In this document: positions 17,850 to 26,736 of the stretch, in pieces
Layout: every line of letters begins with the position of its first letter
Numbering within the stretch: the first letter of the stretch is position 1
From: Ferruginibacter sp.
Lineage (GTDB): Bacteria; Bacteroidota; Bacteroidia; Chitinophagales; Chitinophagaceae
Assembly (NCBI GenBank): GCA_025963635.1
Contig: JAOQAK010000072.1
Location: forward strand, 62,001-126,000
DNA length: 64,000 nucleotides
Direction of reading: 5' to 3'
Made by a program: the position numbers and the translations under genes
The notes under the pieces: generated by a model
Seen by the model: the letters and a program-made list of their open reading frames with translations, nothing else
Told to the model about the DNA's origin: nothing
Databases searched by the model: none

Positions 17850-20015
17850 GTGAGAAGAGTTACCAGGTTTATTGCTGTTGTTTTCTTATTGATTGGCTTG
17901 CATAGTTTTTTGCAGGCACAGAATAATAAGATGATAAAGCCTTCTGTATCCAGGATTCCGGACAATGCATTTCCGGCGGCTGTTCAGTTTTCTCCCGTTC
18001 CATCCGGCAAAGGTTGGAAAGGAGGGGAACAACTTCTAACGCCCGAATTACAAAAGGAAACGATTGATAATATAATCGATCGCGGGTTTAGTGTTCTTTC
18101 AATCGGTAATTGGAGTAAGAAGGACCAGACAGAAGGAAACAATGCCCTGGTGAAATATTCAGAATCGCGGGGAATGAAAATAAATTTCATCACCGGGGGC
18201 TTTGAAATTTTTAACCGGGAACACGCACCCGCAATCAGCGTATATTCTCCCCAATACCAGGCAGAAGTAAAAAAGAAGGTAGAGTTCGGATTGGCATCAC
18301 TTAAGACGATAGAAAGGGTCAACAGCCTTTTCCCTTTCCAGGATGAGCCTTTTCATGCCGGCCCGGAAGCTTTTGACTACAGTGAGGATGCAAAGGCCGA
18401 ATTCGTTAAACGGTATGGATATACAATGCCTCCCGACCTGGAGCTTGTTCGCAATGATCCAAAAAAATGGCTCGACCTGCTTAATTTCCAGTCTAATACT
18501 TTCCCGGATGGATGGCGCCAGGTGTACAAAATTGTAAAGGCGTTTGATCCCCGGCCGAAAATTGTATTAACACACGATAGCCATAGTACATTCGGTGGTG
18601 GCGTTAAATCCGATGCTAAAATTGCCATGGATGATGCTTTCCATTGGGGAGGAGATTTCGCGGATGTTTTTATTTACGATATCTACCCCTACACCATGTA
18701 CGATTATCGCTATGGCGAGCCGGGAAAACTAAGAAAACCGAGAATCAGCCAGATGCACTACACCATTTCGCAACTGCGTAATCTTACTACTACTTATGGT
18801 AAAGAGCTGGCCTTCTGGGTGGGTACTTACAATGAAGCATGGTTCAAACGCTTTATGGGCCCCGAAATGCAGCGCCAGTACTGGGGCGAACGGGAACTCG
18901 CTTATACCGCAATTGCCCAGGGTGCCAATTTCCTTATCACCGGTATCAAAATTCCTTCCGATTCCCTGCACTGGGAAAATTTTGGTGAAGGAATGAATAT
19001 TGTACAGAAGGCAGGTGCCGGCTTGTTAAAGGCGCCGAAGGTAAAGGCCAAAGCCTGTTTTCTTTTTCCAAGAACTCAATACTTGCAATTGCAGGAGGAG
19101 TACTTTAATGTTGGTCTCTCTTTTGAATTGTTCCTGCGGTCATTTGGAGAACTGGATATCATACATGAAGACCAGGTTACGGATGATGATCTCAATGGTT
19201 ATAAAGTGTTGGTACTCGGTGATGTCAAATTGCTTCCGGAAACTGTGGCAAAACACATCGAAGGTTTTGTGAAAAAAGGTGGAATTGTTATTGCCGACTG
19301 CGTTCCGCAAATGGGTGAATACAAACAGACTCTGAATACAATGAACCAACTGTTCGGTGTCAGCAGCGCCCAAACAGACCGCATTCTTCGGGAAGGCCAG
19401 TGGGTTCCTTTTACAATACTCCCACCCAAAATGGGCCATGCACCACCGGCAGGTCAAAAACAGGAGCCTATTCGGACAGATAATGTAGCAGGCAAACTGT
19501 TTGGTGAATCCTATGGTTTTAAAGTTGTGAGTCCCCGAAATGCCGGTATAACAAACGGTAAGGTCAGGCTAACGATGAATTCAGGACAGCCTGCATTGAT
19601 CAGCAACACGGTAGGCAAAGGAAAGGTTTATCTTCTTGGATTTTGCCTGCAGGATACTTATTTCCAAACCTACAAAGACAGTAATGAAATAGCCCGCACA
19701 CAATTGCAAAGCCTTGTGAGCAAACTGTTCATTGATGCAAAGGTTTACCCGCATATTTATTCATCCAATCCTGATATTGAAGTAACGATCCGGGCTAACG
19801 CTGATGAAGGCTATTTATTTGTCATAAATCATGAGGCCACCGACCCGCAAACATTGGTTAAATTGAATGATATCGGTTTTCAGCCCGGGGAGATCATTGA
19901 TGTCGAAACCGGTAAACATATTGCGTTTAAGCGGAAAGGCAAAACCGGGGAATTGACAATTGCTGCTCCTTTTGGAACAACACGCCTGCTGAAGATATTG
20001 CCAAGAAAACGGTAA
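17850..20015 (+). CDS. GH42-like beta-galactosidase-type protein, paralogue A
   Basis: The 721-residue protein starts at a GTG (no in-frame ATG precedes it) and has a signal peptide ending 'LQAQ'. It has a TIM barrel with 'FPFQDEPFHAG' (Glu166) and 'FWVGTYNEAWF' (Glu329) as the likely catalytic pair. A glutamine-amidotransferase-like domain resembling the GH42 trimerisation domain follows (about 395-600: 'YKVLVLGDVKLLP', 'KKGGIVIADCVPQMG'), then a C-terminal beta domain ('APFGTTRLLKILP'). The gene at 24379-26571 is a close paralogue along the whole length. The true substrate may not be galactoside; the GH42 label is by architecture. Confidence 0.75.
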   Translation: MRRVTRFIAVVFLLIGLHSFLQAQNNKMIKPSVSRIPDNAFPAAVQFSPVPSGKGWKGGEQLLTPELQKETIDNIIDRGFSVLSIGNWSKKDQTEGNNALVKYSESRGMKINFITGGFEIFNREHAPAISVYSPQYQAEVKKKVEFGLASLKTIERVNSLFPFQDEPFHAGPEAFDYSEDAKAEFVKRYGYTMPPDLELVRNDPKKWLDLLNFQSNTFPDGWRQVYKIVKAFDPRPKIVLTHDSHSTFGGGVKSDAKIAMDDAFHWGGDFADVFIYDIYPYTMYDYRYGEPGKLRKPRISQMHYTISQLRNLTTTYGKELAFWVGTYNEAWFKRFMGPEMQRQYWGERELAYTAIAQGANFLITGIKIPSDSLHWENFGEGMNIVQKAGAGLLKAPKVKAKACFLFPRTQYLQLQEEYFNVGLSFELFLRSFGELDIIHEDQVTDDDLNGYKVLVLGDVKLLPETVAKHIEGFVKKGGIVIADCVPQMGEYKQTLNTMNQLFGVSSAQTDRILREGQWVPFTILPPKMGHAPPAGQKQEPIRTDNVAGKLFGESYGFKVVSPRNAGITNGKVRLTMNSGQPALISNTVGKGKVYLLGFCLQDTYFQTYKDSNEIARTQLQSLVSKLFIDAKVYPHIYSSNPDIEVTIRANADEGYLFVINHEATDPQTLVKLNDIGFQPGEIIDVETGKHIAFKRKGKTGELTIAAPFGTTRLLKILPRKR

Positions 20016-20069
20016 GTTGCTTCGATAAAATTTGAATGAAGATGTGCAAAAACTAATCTAAAAGAATTC

Positions 20070-22787
20070 ATGAAAAAATCCATTGTATTCTGTATTATCC
20101 TCCAACTTAGCTGGTGCTTACTGCCGGCACAGGTTACCGTTAAGAATCTTTCGGTTGAATATCTTGCCAATCCTGTTGGCATTGATGTGGAAGAACCCAG
20201 GCTCTCCTGGACGATTGAAAGTAAAAACAGGGAATTTAGTCAGTCAGCCTATCAGGTGCTTGTTGCTTCTTCTCCCGATAAATTGGATGAAGGAACTGCG
20301 GATATTTGGGACAGCCATAAAGTGCTTTCTGCTAATTCGGTCCTGGTTCCCTTTACCAACCACCCCTTACATTCAAGGCAACGCTATTACTGGAAAGTGC
20401 GGGTATGGGATGAAAAGGGCAACGCTTTTTCATATAGTGAAGGCGCCTTCTGGGAAATGGGATTATTAAAAAATACCGATTGGCAGGCAAAATGGATAAG
20501 TGCTCCTTTAGTATACGACTGGGCCAGTTTTGTAGCCCGGAGAAAACTATTGATAAAGGAAGGAGAAAAGGAGATAAGTCCGGCCCCGCAATTCAGGCGG
20601 TCATTTAATGTTCCAAAGAAAGCGGTGAAGGCAACACTTTATATTTCCGGAGTCGGTTATAATGTGCCTTGTTTAAATGGGCAAGGGATCGGCGATCAAC
20701 TGCTGGACCCGGCTTTTACACGTTATGATAAAACCGTTTTGTATTCAACTTATGATGTTTTACAAACCATACGATCCGGCGAAAATGTACTCAGCGTTGT
20801 TTTAGGAAACGGTTGGTACAATATGTTTACAAAAGCCGTTTGGGGATTTGATCATGCTCCCTGGCGGAATGAACCCGCGCTGTTGGCGCAGTTGGAGATT
20901 ACCAATGAAGATGGCTCCACGCAGGTAATTGTTTCAGATGAAACCTGGAAAGTAGCCCCCGGCCCAATTATTTTTAATAGCATCCGGCAGGGCGAATCGT
21001 ATGATGCAGGAAAAGAAACGCCCGGTTGGAACAAGCCCGGTTTTAACGATAAGCAATGGTCTCCACCACTGGAAGTAAGAGGGCCTTTAGGTATACTTAA
21101 GGCGCAAATGATACAACCTGTTAAGGCCACAGATCAACTGGTTCCAAAAACAATTATGCAACCGCAGCCCGGTTTGTATGTGTTTGATTTGGGGAAGGCG
21201 ATTGCCGGTTATGCCCGGCTAAAAATATCGGCCCCGGCCGGAACTGAGATCACTTTAAGATATGCAGAAAGGCTTTCAAAAGATGGCCGGGTAGATCAGC
21301 AGGATATCGGCCAGCATGTTGAAAATCATCTTGTGCAAACTGATAAATATATCTGCAAGGGCGGCGGAGTTGAGACATGGAATCCTTCTTTTGTATACCA
21401 TGGATTCCAATATATTGAAGTGAGCGGTTTGCCCGCAAATCCTGGTAAGGAAACTATCACCGGCATTGTTCTTCATACAGCAATGGAACCGGCGGGAAGC
21501 TTTGAATGCTCTAACCAGCTTTTTAATAGTATCCAGCAGGCTGCACTAAATTCCTATCAAAGCAATTTCATGGGTTATCCCACCGACTGTCCTCAACGCG
21601 AAAAAAATGGCTGGACAGGAGATGCTCACCTTGCTGCCGAAATGGGTTTATATAATTTTAAGGGGCAAAATGCCTATACAAAATGGCTGCGGGACATTAC
21701 GGATGAACAACGCCCTTCCGGGGAAATTCCGGCCATTATTCCTTCCTCCGGCTGGGGCTATTTTTGGGGCAATGGCCCGGCCTGGGACAATGCAATGGTG
21801 TTGATTCCCTGGTATCTTTACCAGTACAGTGGTGATCAAAGAATATTGCAACAAATGTACCCCCACATAAAGCGGTATGTCGACTACCTGGGAACAAAAA
21901 CGGATAATCATTTGATGAAAATTGGTCTGGGAGATTGGGCGCCCGCAAAAACAAAAACGCCGCCCGAAGTTACTTCCACAGCCTATTATTATGTTGATGC
22001 CTTGCTACTTTCCAAAATGGCTGGCCTATTTGGCAATGATGCTGACAAGGAGAAATATGCTGAGCTTGCAAACAAGATTAAGGTAGCTTTTAACAAACAA
22101 TATTACCATCAAAACGGGGTATACGACCAGGGCAGCCAAACGGCTTTGGCCTGTGCCATTTACCAGGGATTAACCGGGGATGATTTGGATAAAACCGTAG
22201 CCGCATTGGTGGCAGCAGTAAAGAATAGTGATGATCATCTTGATTGCGGTATTCTCGGCACCAAGTACCTGCTTCATGCGTTATCCGATAATGGTCATTC
22301 AGATATGGCTTATAAAATCGTGAACCAGCGTAGTTTTCCGAGCTGGGGCAATTGGATCGGGCAGGGGGCCACAACACTCTGGGAGCAATGGGATGGCAGC
22401 GAATCGCACAACCACATTATGTTTGGAGATGTGAGCGCATGGTTCTATAAAAACCTGGCCGGGATCTCTCCCGATACTGATCTGCCTGGCTTTAAACTCA
22501 TCAGGTTCCAGCCATATTTTTCGCCGGATCTAGCTTGGGTGAAAGCCGCCCATCAAAGCATGTATGGTGAAATCGCTGCCGGATGGTCCAGGAAAAATAA
22601 TCTAATCAGTTACACGATCACCATCCCTGCCAATACCAATGGTAATATAATTCTTCCGCTGGATAAAAAAATATTGGTGGACGATATTGCATTGTCGAAA
22701 TCCAAATATGCCAAAAAAATTCATAAAGAAAATGATAACATTCAGTTTATTTTGGGGTCTGGTACCTACATCATAAAACTAAAATAA
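20070..22787 (+). CDS. Alpha-L-rhamnosidase (GH78)
   Basis: The 905-residue protein has a signal peptide (to 'CLLPAQ') and the standard GH78 order: N-terminal Fn3-like domain ('LANPVGIDVEEPRLSW' about residue 33), two beta-sandwich domains ('RFASGVGYN'-type region reads 'LYISGVGYNVPCLNGQ'), then the (alpha/alpha)6 barrel with the hallmark 'YPTDCPQREKNGWTGDAHL' carrying the acidic catalytic cluster, and a C-terminal beta domain. It releases terminal alpha-L-rhamnose from glycans or glycosides, probably in the periplasm. The sulfatase gene starts 8 bases after its stop, so the two are co-translated. Confidence 0.93.
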   Translation: MKKSIVFCIILQLSWCLLPAQVTVKNLSVEYLANPVGIDVEEPRLSWTIESKNREFSQSAYQVLVASSPDKLDEGTADIWDSHKVLSANSVLVPFTNHPLHSRQRYYWKVRVWDEKGNAFSYSEGAFWEMGLLKNTDWQAKWISAPLVYDWASFVARRKLLIKEGEKEISPAPQFRRSFNVPKKAVKATLYISGVGYNVPCLNGQGIGDQLLDPAFTRYDKTVLYSTYDVLQTIRSGENVLSVVLGNGWYNMFTKAVWGFDHAPWRNEPALLAQLEITNEDGSTQVIVSDETWKVAPGPIIFNSIRQGESYDAGKETPGWNKPGFNDKQWSPPLEVRGPLGILKAQMIQPVKATDQLVPKTIMQPQPGLYVFDLGKAIAGYARLKISAPAGTEITLRYAERLSKDGRVDQQDIGQHVENHLVQTDKYICKGGGVETWNPSFVYHGFQYIEVSGLPANPGKETITGIVLHTAMEPAGSFECSNQLFNSIQQAALNSYQSNFMGYPTDCPQREKNGWTGDAHLAAEMGLYNFKGQNAYTKWLRDITDEQRPSGEIPAIIPSSGWGYFWGNGPAWDNAMVLIPWYLYQYSGDQRILQQMYPHIKRYVDYLGTKTDNHLMKIGLGDWAPAKTKTPPEVTSTAYYYVDALLLSKMAGLFGNDADKEKYAELANKIKVAFNKQYYHQNGVYDQGSQTALACAIYQGLTGDDLDKTVAALVAAVKNSDDHLDCGILGTKYLLHALSDNGHSDMAYKIVNQRSFPSWGNWIGQGATTLWEQWDGSESHNHIMFGDVSAWFYKNLAGISPDTDLPGFKLIRFQPYFSPDLAWVKAAHQSMYGEIAAGWSRKNNLISYTITIPANTNGNIILPLDKKILVDDIALSKSKYAKKIHKENDNIQFILGSGTYIIKLK

Positions 22788-22795
22788 AACTGGTT

Positions 22796-24364
22796 ATGAC
22801 GAATATTTTCATATTAAAAGATCAGCAATCATTGCGTGCCAAACTTTTACTTGCAACCATTTTAATATTGACTGTGGTCCATCCTTTCATTGGGTATAGC
22901 CAGAATGCGGCTGTGAAGCAACCGGGAGGTTCATTGAAACTTCAACAGCGATTAAAATTGCCGCCGCGAAATATCGTTTTTATTTTAACGGATGATCACC
23001 GGTATGATGCCATGGGTTTTCTAAAAGCCCAAAGCTTTATTAAAACGCCCAACTTAGATAGGCTGGCGAAAGGCGGCGCCTATTTGCCCAATGCTTTTGT
23101 TACTACTTCCTTATGTTCGCCTTCGCGGGCTTCTATTCTTACCGGGTTGTATGCGCATAAGCATAAGGTGGTAGACAATCAAAATCCTGTTTCAAACGAC
23201 CTTGTTTTTTATCCTCAATACCTCCGGGCCATTGGATACCAAACCGCAATGGTGGGCAAATGGCATATGGGTGGCGACTATGATAAACCGCAGCGTGGAT
23301 TTGATTATTGGGTTTCATTCAAGGGGCAGGGATCTTATTTGCCTGAAAAAAATGGTTTGAATGTAAATGGAAAACATGTTACCCAAAAAGGTTATATCAC
23401 GGATGAATTAACAGGCTATGCATTGGATTTTTTGAAGAACCGGCAGAAGAATAAACCTTTCATGTTGTATCTCTCACATAAAGGGGTACACGCTGATTTT
23501 ATTCCGGCCGATCGGGATAAAGGAATGTTTGCAAAGGATAGTTTTAAGCCGCCCCTCACGATGGAAAAGGAAAATCACCAGGGGGCCCCAATGTGGTTGC
23601 AAAATCAGCGGAATTCCTGGCATGGGGTAGAGTATCCATACCATAGTAGTTTGGATATCGGTGAATATTACAAACGCTATGCTGAAACGCTTTATAGTGT
23701 GGACGAATCTGTGGGCCGCATAATGGACTATCTAAAAGAGCAGGGTTTGCTGGAGTCCACCCTGATTGTTTATATGGGGGATAATGGATTTCAGTTTGGC
23801 GAACACGGCATCATCGATAAACGTACTGCCTATGAAGCTTCCATGCGGGTTCCGATGTTAGCGTATTGCCCCGAACTAATAAAGCCGGGCACGGTTGTAA
23901 AACAGGTAGTAGCCAATATTGATATTGCGCCCACGCTCCTGGATGCGGCCGGATTGAAAGCGCCCGGCTATATGGATGGTAAGAGTTTCCTGTCATTTTT
24001 AGAAAATAAGCAACAGCCCTGGCGGGATGGACTTTTGTATGAATATTATTGGGAGCGCAATTTCCCGCAAACCCCTACCATTCATGCCCTTCGTGGCAGC
24101 CGGTATAAATATATTCATTATACAGGTATATGGGATACAGATGAATTGTATGATCTGCAAAATGACTCCCTTGAAAGCAGGAACCTTATCAGGGATTCTG
24201 CCTACCAGGCCATTGTAAAGCAAATGAACAGGGAGTTATTTCAACAACTAAAAAATTCGGGTGGTATGTATATTCCGTTAAATCCGGATAGCGGAGAGCA
24301 ATCCAATTTGCGCAATAAATTGGGCTCTCCGGCTGCAGTTTTCCCTTCTTATTTACTAAAATAA
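22796..24364 (+). CDS. Secreted sulfatase (type I, formylglycine-dependent)
   Basis: The 522-residue protein has an N-terminal hydrophobic segment (about 16-35, ending 'GYSQ') for export. The sulfatase domain starts 'NIVFILTDDHRYD' (Asp66, Asp67, metal ligands), has the formylglycine motif 'CSPSR' with Cys107, a 'MVGKWHMGGDY' helix with Lys and His, and 'VYMGDNGFQFGEHG' with the late Asp-Asn metal ligands. It hydrolyses a sulfate ester, likely on a sugar. It lies directly between the rhamnosidase and GH42-like paralogue B. An anaerobic or FGE-type maturase must be encoded elsewhere. Confidence 0.93.
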   Translation: MTNIFILKDQQSLRAKLLLATILILTVVHPFIGYSQNAAVKQPGGSLKLQQRLKLPPRNIVFILTDDHRYDAMGFLKAQSFIKTPNLDRLAKGGAYLPNAFVTTSLCSPSRASILTGLYAHKHKVVDNQNPVSNDLVFYPQYLRAIGYQTAMVGKWHMGGDYDKPQRGFDYWVSFKGQGSYLPEKNGLNVNGKHVTQKGYITDELTGYALDFLKNRQKNKPFMLYLSHKGVHADFIPADRDKGMFAKDSFKPPLTMEKENHQGAPMWLQNQRNSWHGVEYPYHSSLDIGEYYKRYAETLYSVDESVGRIMDYLKEQGLLESTLIVYMGDNGFQFGEHGIIDKRTAYEASMRVPMLAYCPELIKPGTVVKQVVANIDIAPTLLDAAGLKAPGYMDGKSFLSFLENKQQPWRDGLLYEYYWERNFPQTPTIHALRGSRYKYIHYTGIWDTDELYDLQNDSLESRNLIRDSAYQAIVKQMNRELFQQLKNSGGMYIPLNPDSGEQSNLRNKLGSPAAVFPSYLLK

Positions 24365-24378
24365 ATTCAGAACGATTG

Positions 24379-26571
24379 ATGGCTTACTCTCTGTGCAAAA
24401 TGCACCGTTTCCAAATGCTGGTTGCGGGTGCAATTCTTATGTTTGTGACCACCACAAATGTTGTTGGACAGCGATCCTTATCCAACGTTCCTGTGCCGGG
24501 CAATACCTTTCCGGTTACACTACAGTTTTCACCGCTTCCATCCGTTGATATTAAAAAGGGAGAAAATGCATCGGCTTCCAGGGAGGCAGGGCGTAAGTCA
24601 ATAGAAGATATTATTGCCCATGGTTTCGGTGCGCTATGGGTGCGCAGCATACCCGGCGAGCAGTCAAAGGAAATAATAAAATACGCCCAATTGCGTGGAA
24701 TGAAAGTGGATTATATGACCAACGGGTTTGAAATGTTTAACCGCTATGATCCACCCGCAGTGAGCGTATATGCTGCGAAATATTCCCGGGAGGTTAAAAA
24801 GCAGGTAGCATTGGGCCTGGCGGATTTGAAAAAAATTGACCAGATCAATTATGTATTTCCGTTCCAGGATGAGCCCTTTCATGCCGGTTCCGGATCATTT
24901 GACCATAGCGCGGAAGCTAAGGCAGCGTTCCATACCCAATACGGTTATGATATGCCCGACAGCCTTGAATTTGCCAGGAAGGATCCCAGGAAATGGCTTG
25001 ATCTCCTTAATTTCCAATCCAATACTTTTCGCGATGGCTGGCAACAGGTTTATAAGATTGTGAAGGACTTCGATCCAAGGCCTAAGATAGCCATGACCCA
25101 TGACAGCCATAACTCTTTTGGTGCAGGTGTAAAATCAAATTCGTCAATTGCAATGGATGATGTTTTCCATTGGGGTGGAAATTTTGCGGATGTGTTGGTG
25201 TACGATATTTACCCTTACATGACCTTTGATTATCGCTATGGAGAATTAGGGAAATTACCGAAACCCCGTATCAGCCAGATGCATTATGCGATCTCCCAAC
25301 TTCGTAATGTCACCACTACATTCGGCAAGGATTTGGGATTCTGGGTAGGCACTTACAATGAAGCCTGGTTTACCCGGTTTAGGGGCCCGGTAAGAGAACA
25401 ACAATATTGGTCGGAAAGAGAAATGGCTTATACCGCAATTGCCCAGGGATCCGACTTCATTATTTCACCCTCCAATTACTCGGGCACCAACACGCCGATA
25501 GAAACAAAGCATTGGGAGACTTATGGCAAAGCGATGGCGATCATTCGTAAAGCCGGACCGGGATTATTGAAGGCACCCCGGCTTAAAGCCAAAGCCTGTT
25601 TTATTTTTCCAAGAACGCAGTACCTGCAGTTACAGGAGGAGTATTTCAATGTCGGTCTTTCTTTTGAATTGTTTCTCAGATCATTTGGCGAACTGGATAT
25701 CCTGCACGAAGAGCAGGTAACCGATGATGATCTCAATGGCTATAAAGTGCTGGTGTTAGGTGATGTGAGCTTGCTGCCCGTTGCAGTAGCAAAACATATC
25801 GAATCGTTTGTGCGTAAGGGTGGTATTGTTGTTGCCGACTGTGTTCCTCAAATGGGTGAATATAAACAGCCATTAAAAATGATGACACAACTCTTTGGAG
25901 TTCATAGCGCCGAAACGGGGCGTATCGTCCAGGAAGGCCAATGGGTTCCTTTTACAACACTGCCCATGAAAATGAGTTTTCCTCCGCCAGCGGACCAACA
26001 ACAAGCAGCAATCAGGACGGATATTGCAGCTGGAAAACTGTTTGGCAATTCATTTGAGTTTAAGGTGGTAAGCCCGCGGGCATCCAAACTCACAAAGGGT
26101 GAGATCATTCTTACAATGAAATCGGGAGAAGCCGCATTAATTCGTAATACGGTTGGAAAGGGTAGGACATATCTTCTTGGGTTCTGCCTGCAGGATACTT
26201 ATTTTCAAACATATAAAGACAGTAATAATGTAGCCCGTGAACAATTGCAAAACCTGCTGGAAGGTATACTGCGGGATGCAAAAGTTCAATCGCATATTTA
26301 TTCCTCCAATCCTGATATCGAGGCAGCAGTGAGAGCCAATACAAAAGAAGGCTATTTGTTTATCATCAATCATGAATCCGTTACCCCCCGCACAACGGTT
26401 AGATTCGCTGATGTGGGTTTTCTGGTAGCGCAGATCGTCGACATAGAAACCGGTGAACCAGTTGAGTTCACGAAAACAAAAAATGGTGGCGAGATCACAA
26501 TTTCAGCTCCGTTTGGTACCACCCGGTTGCTTAGGTTATTGCCTCGGAAAAGCATCTTGGCAACGAAGTAA
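24379..26571 (+). CDS. GH42-like beta-galactosidase-type protein, paralogue B
   Basis: The ATG at 24379 is preferred over the preceding in-frame TTG at 24376. The 730-residue protein mirrors paralogue A (17850-20015) end to end: signal peptide (to 'NVVGQ'), barrel with 'FPFQDEPFHAG' (Glu165 from this ATG) and 'FWVGTYNEAWF', trimerisation-like domain, and beta tail. Differences concentrate in the N-terminal region ('LWVRSIPGEQ') and in the barrel loop after 'AIAQGSDF', where B has a short insertion. This suggests related but not identical substrates. The gap to the sulfatase is 14 bases, so it is in the same operon. Confidence 0.75.
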   Translation: MAYSLCKMHRFQMLVAGAILMFVTTTNVVGQRSLSNVPVPGNTFPVTLQFSPLPSVDIKKGENASASREAGRKSIEDIIAHGFGALWVRSIPGEQSKEIIKYAQLRGMKVDYMTNGFEMFNRYDPPAVSVYAAKYSREVKKQVALGLADLKKIDQINYVFPFQDEPFHAGSGSFDHSAEAKAAFHTQYGYDMPDSLEFARKDPRKWLDLLNFQSNTFRDGWQQVYKIVKDFDPRPKIAMTHDSHNSFGAGVKSNSSIAMDDVFHWGGNFADVLVYDIYPYMTFDYRYGELGKLPKPRISQMHYAISQLRNVTTTFGKDLGFWVGTYNEAWFTRFRGPVREQQYWSEREMAYTAIAQGSDFIISPSNYSGTNTPIETKHWETYGKAMAIIRKAGPGLLKAPRLKAKACFIFPRTQYLQLQEEYFNVGLSFELFLRSFGELDILHEEQVTDDDLNGYKVLVLGDVSLLPVAVAKHIESFVRKGGIVVADCVPQMGEYKQPLKMMTQLFGVHSAETGRIVQEGQWVPFTTLPMKMSFPPPADQQQAAIRTDIAAGKLFGNSFEFKVVSPRASKLTKGEIILTMKSGEAALIRNTVGKGRTYLLGFCLQDTYFQTYKDSNNVAREQLQNLLEGILRDAKVQSHIYSSNPDIEAAVRANTKEGYLFIINHESVTPRTTVRFADVGFLVAQIVDIETGEPVEFTKTKNGGEITISAPFGTTRLLRLLPRKSILATK

Positions 26572-26736
26572 TTGCCGTTCGTATGTATCTTATTTGAATG
26601 CTGTTTTTGTTTTTCTTCAACCCAAGGATTCCTTGTATGAAAATATCATTATTACGATGAATAGTATTATAGCAATCATAGGAGTTAATCTAATTTCGGA
26701 ATTCTTAAATTAATTGATAGTTAAAAGTAGTCAACG

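Noticed and set aside
26637..26700. Possible weak operator copy upstream of the GH3 gene (ATTATTA followed by ATGA, and TAATTTCG)
   Set aside because: The match needs gaps, the -7-like box has a mismatch, and its spacing is off by three bases.
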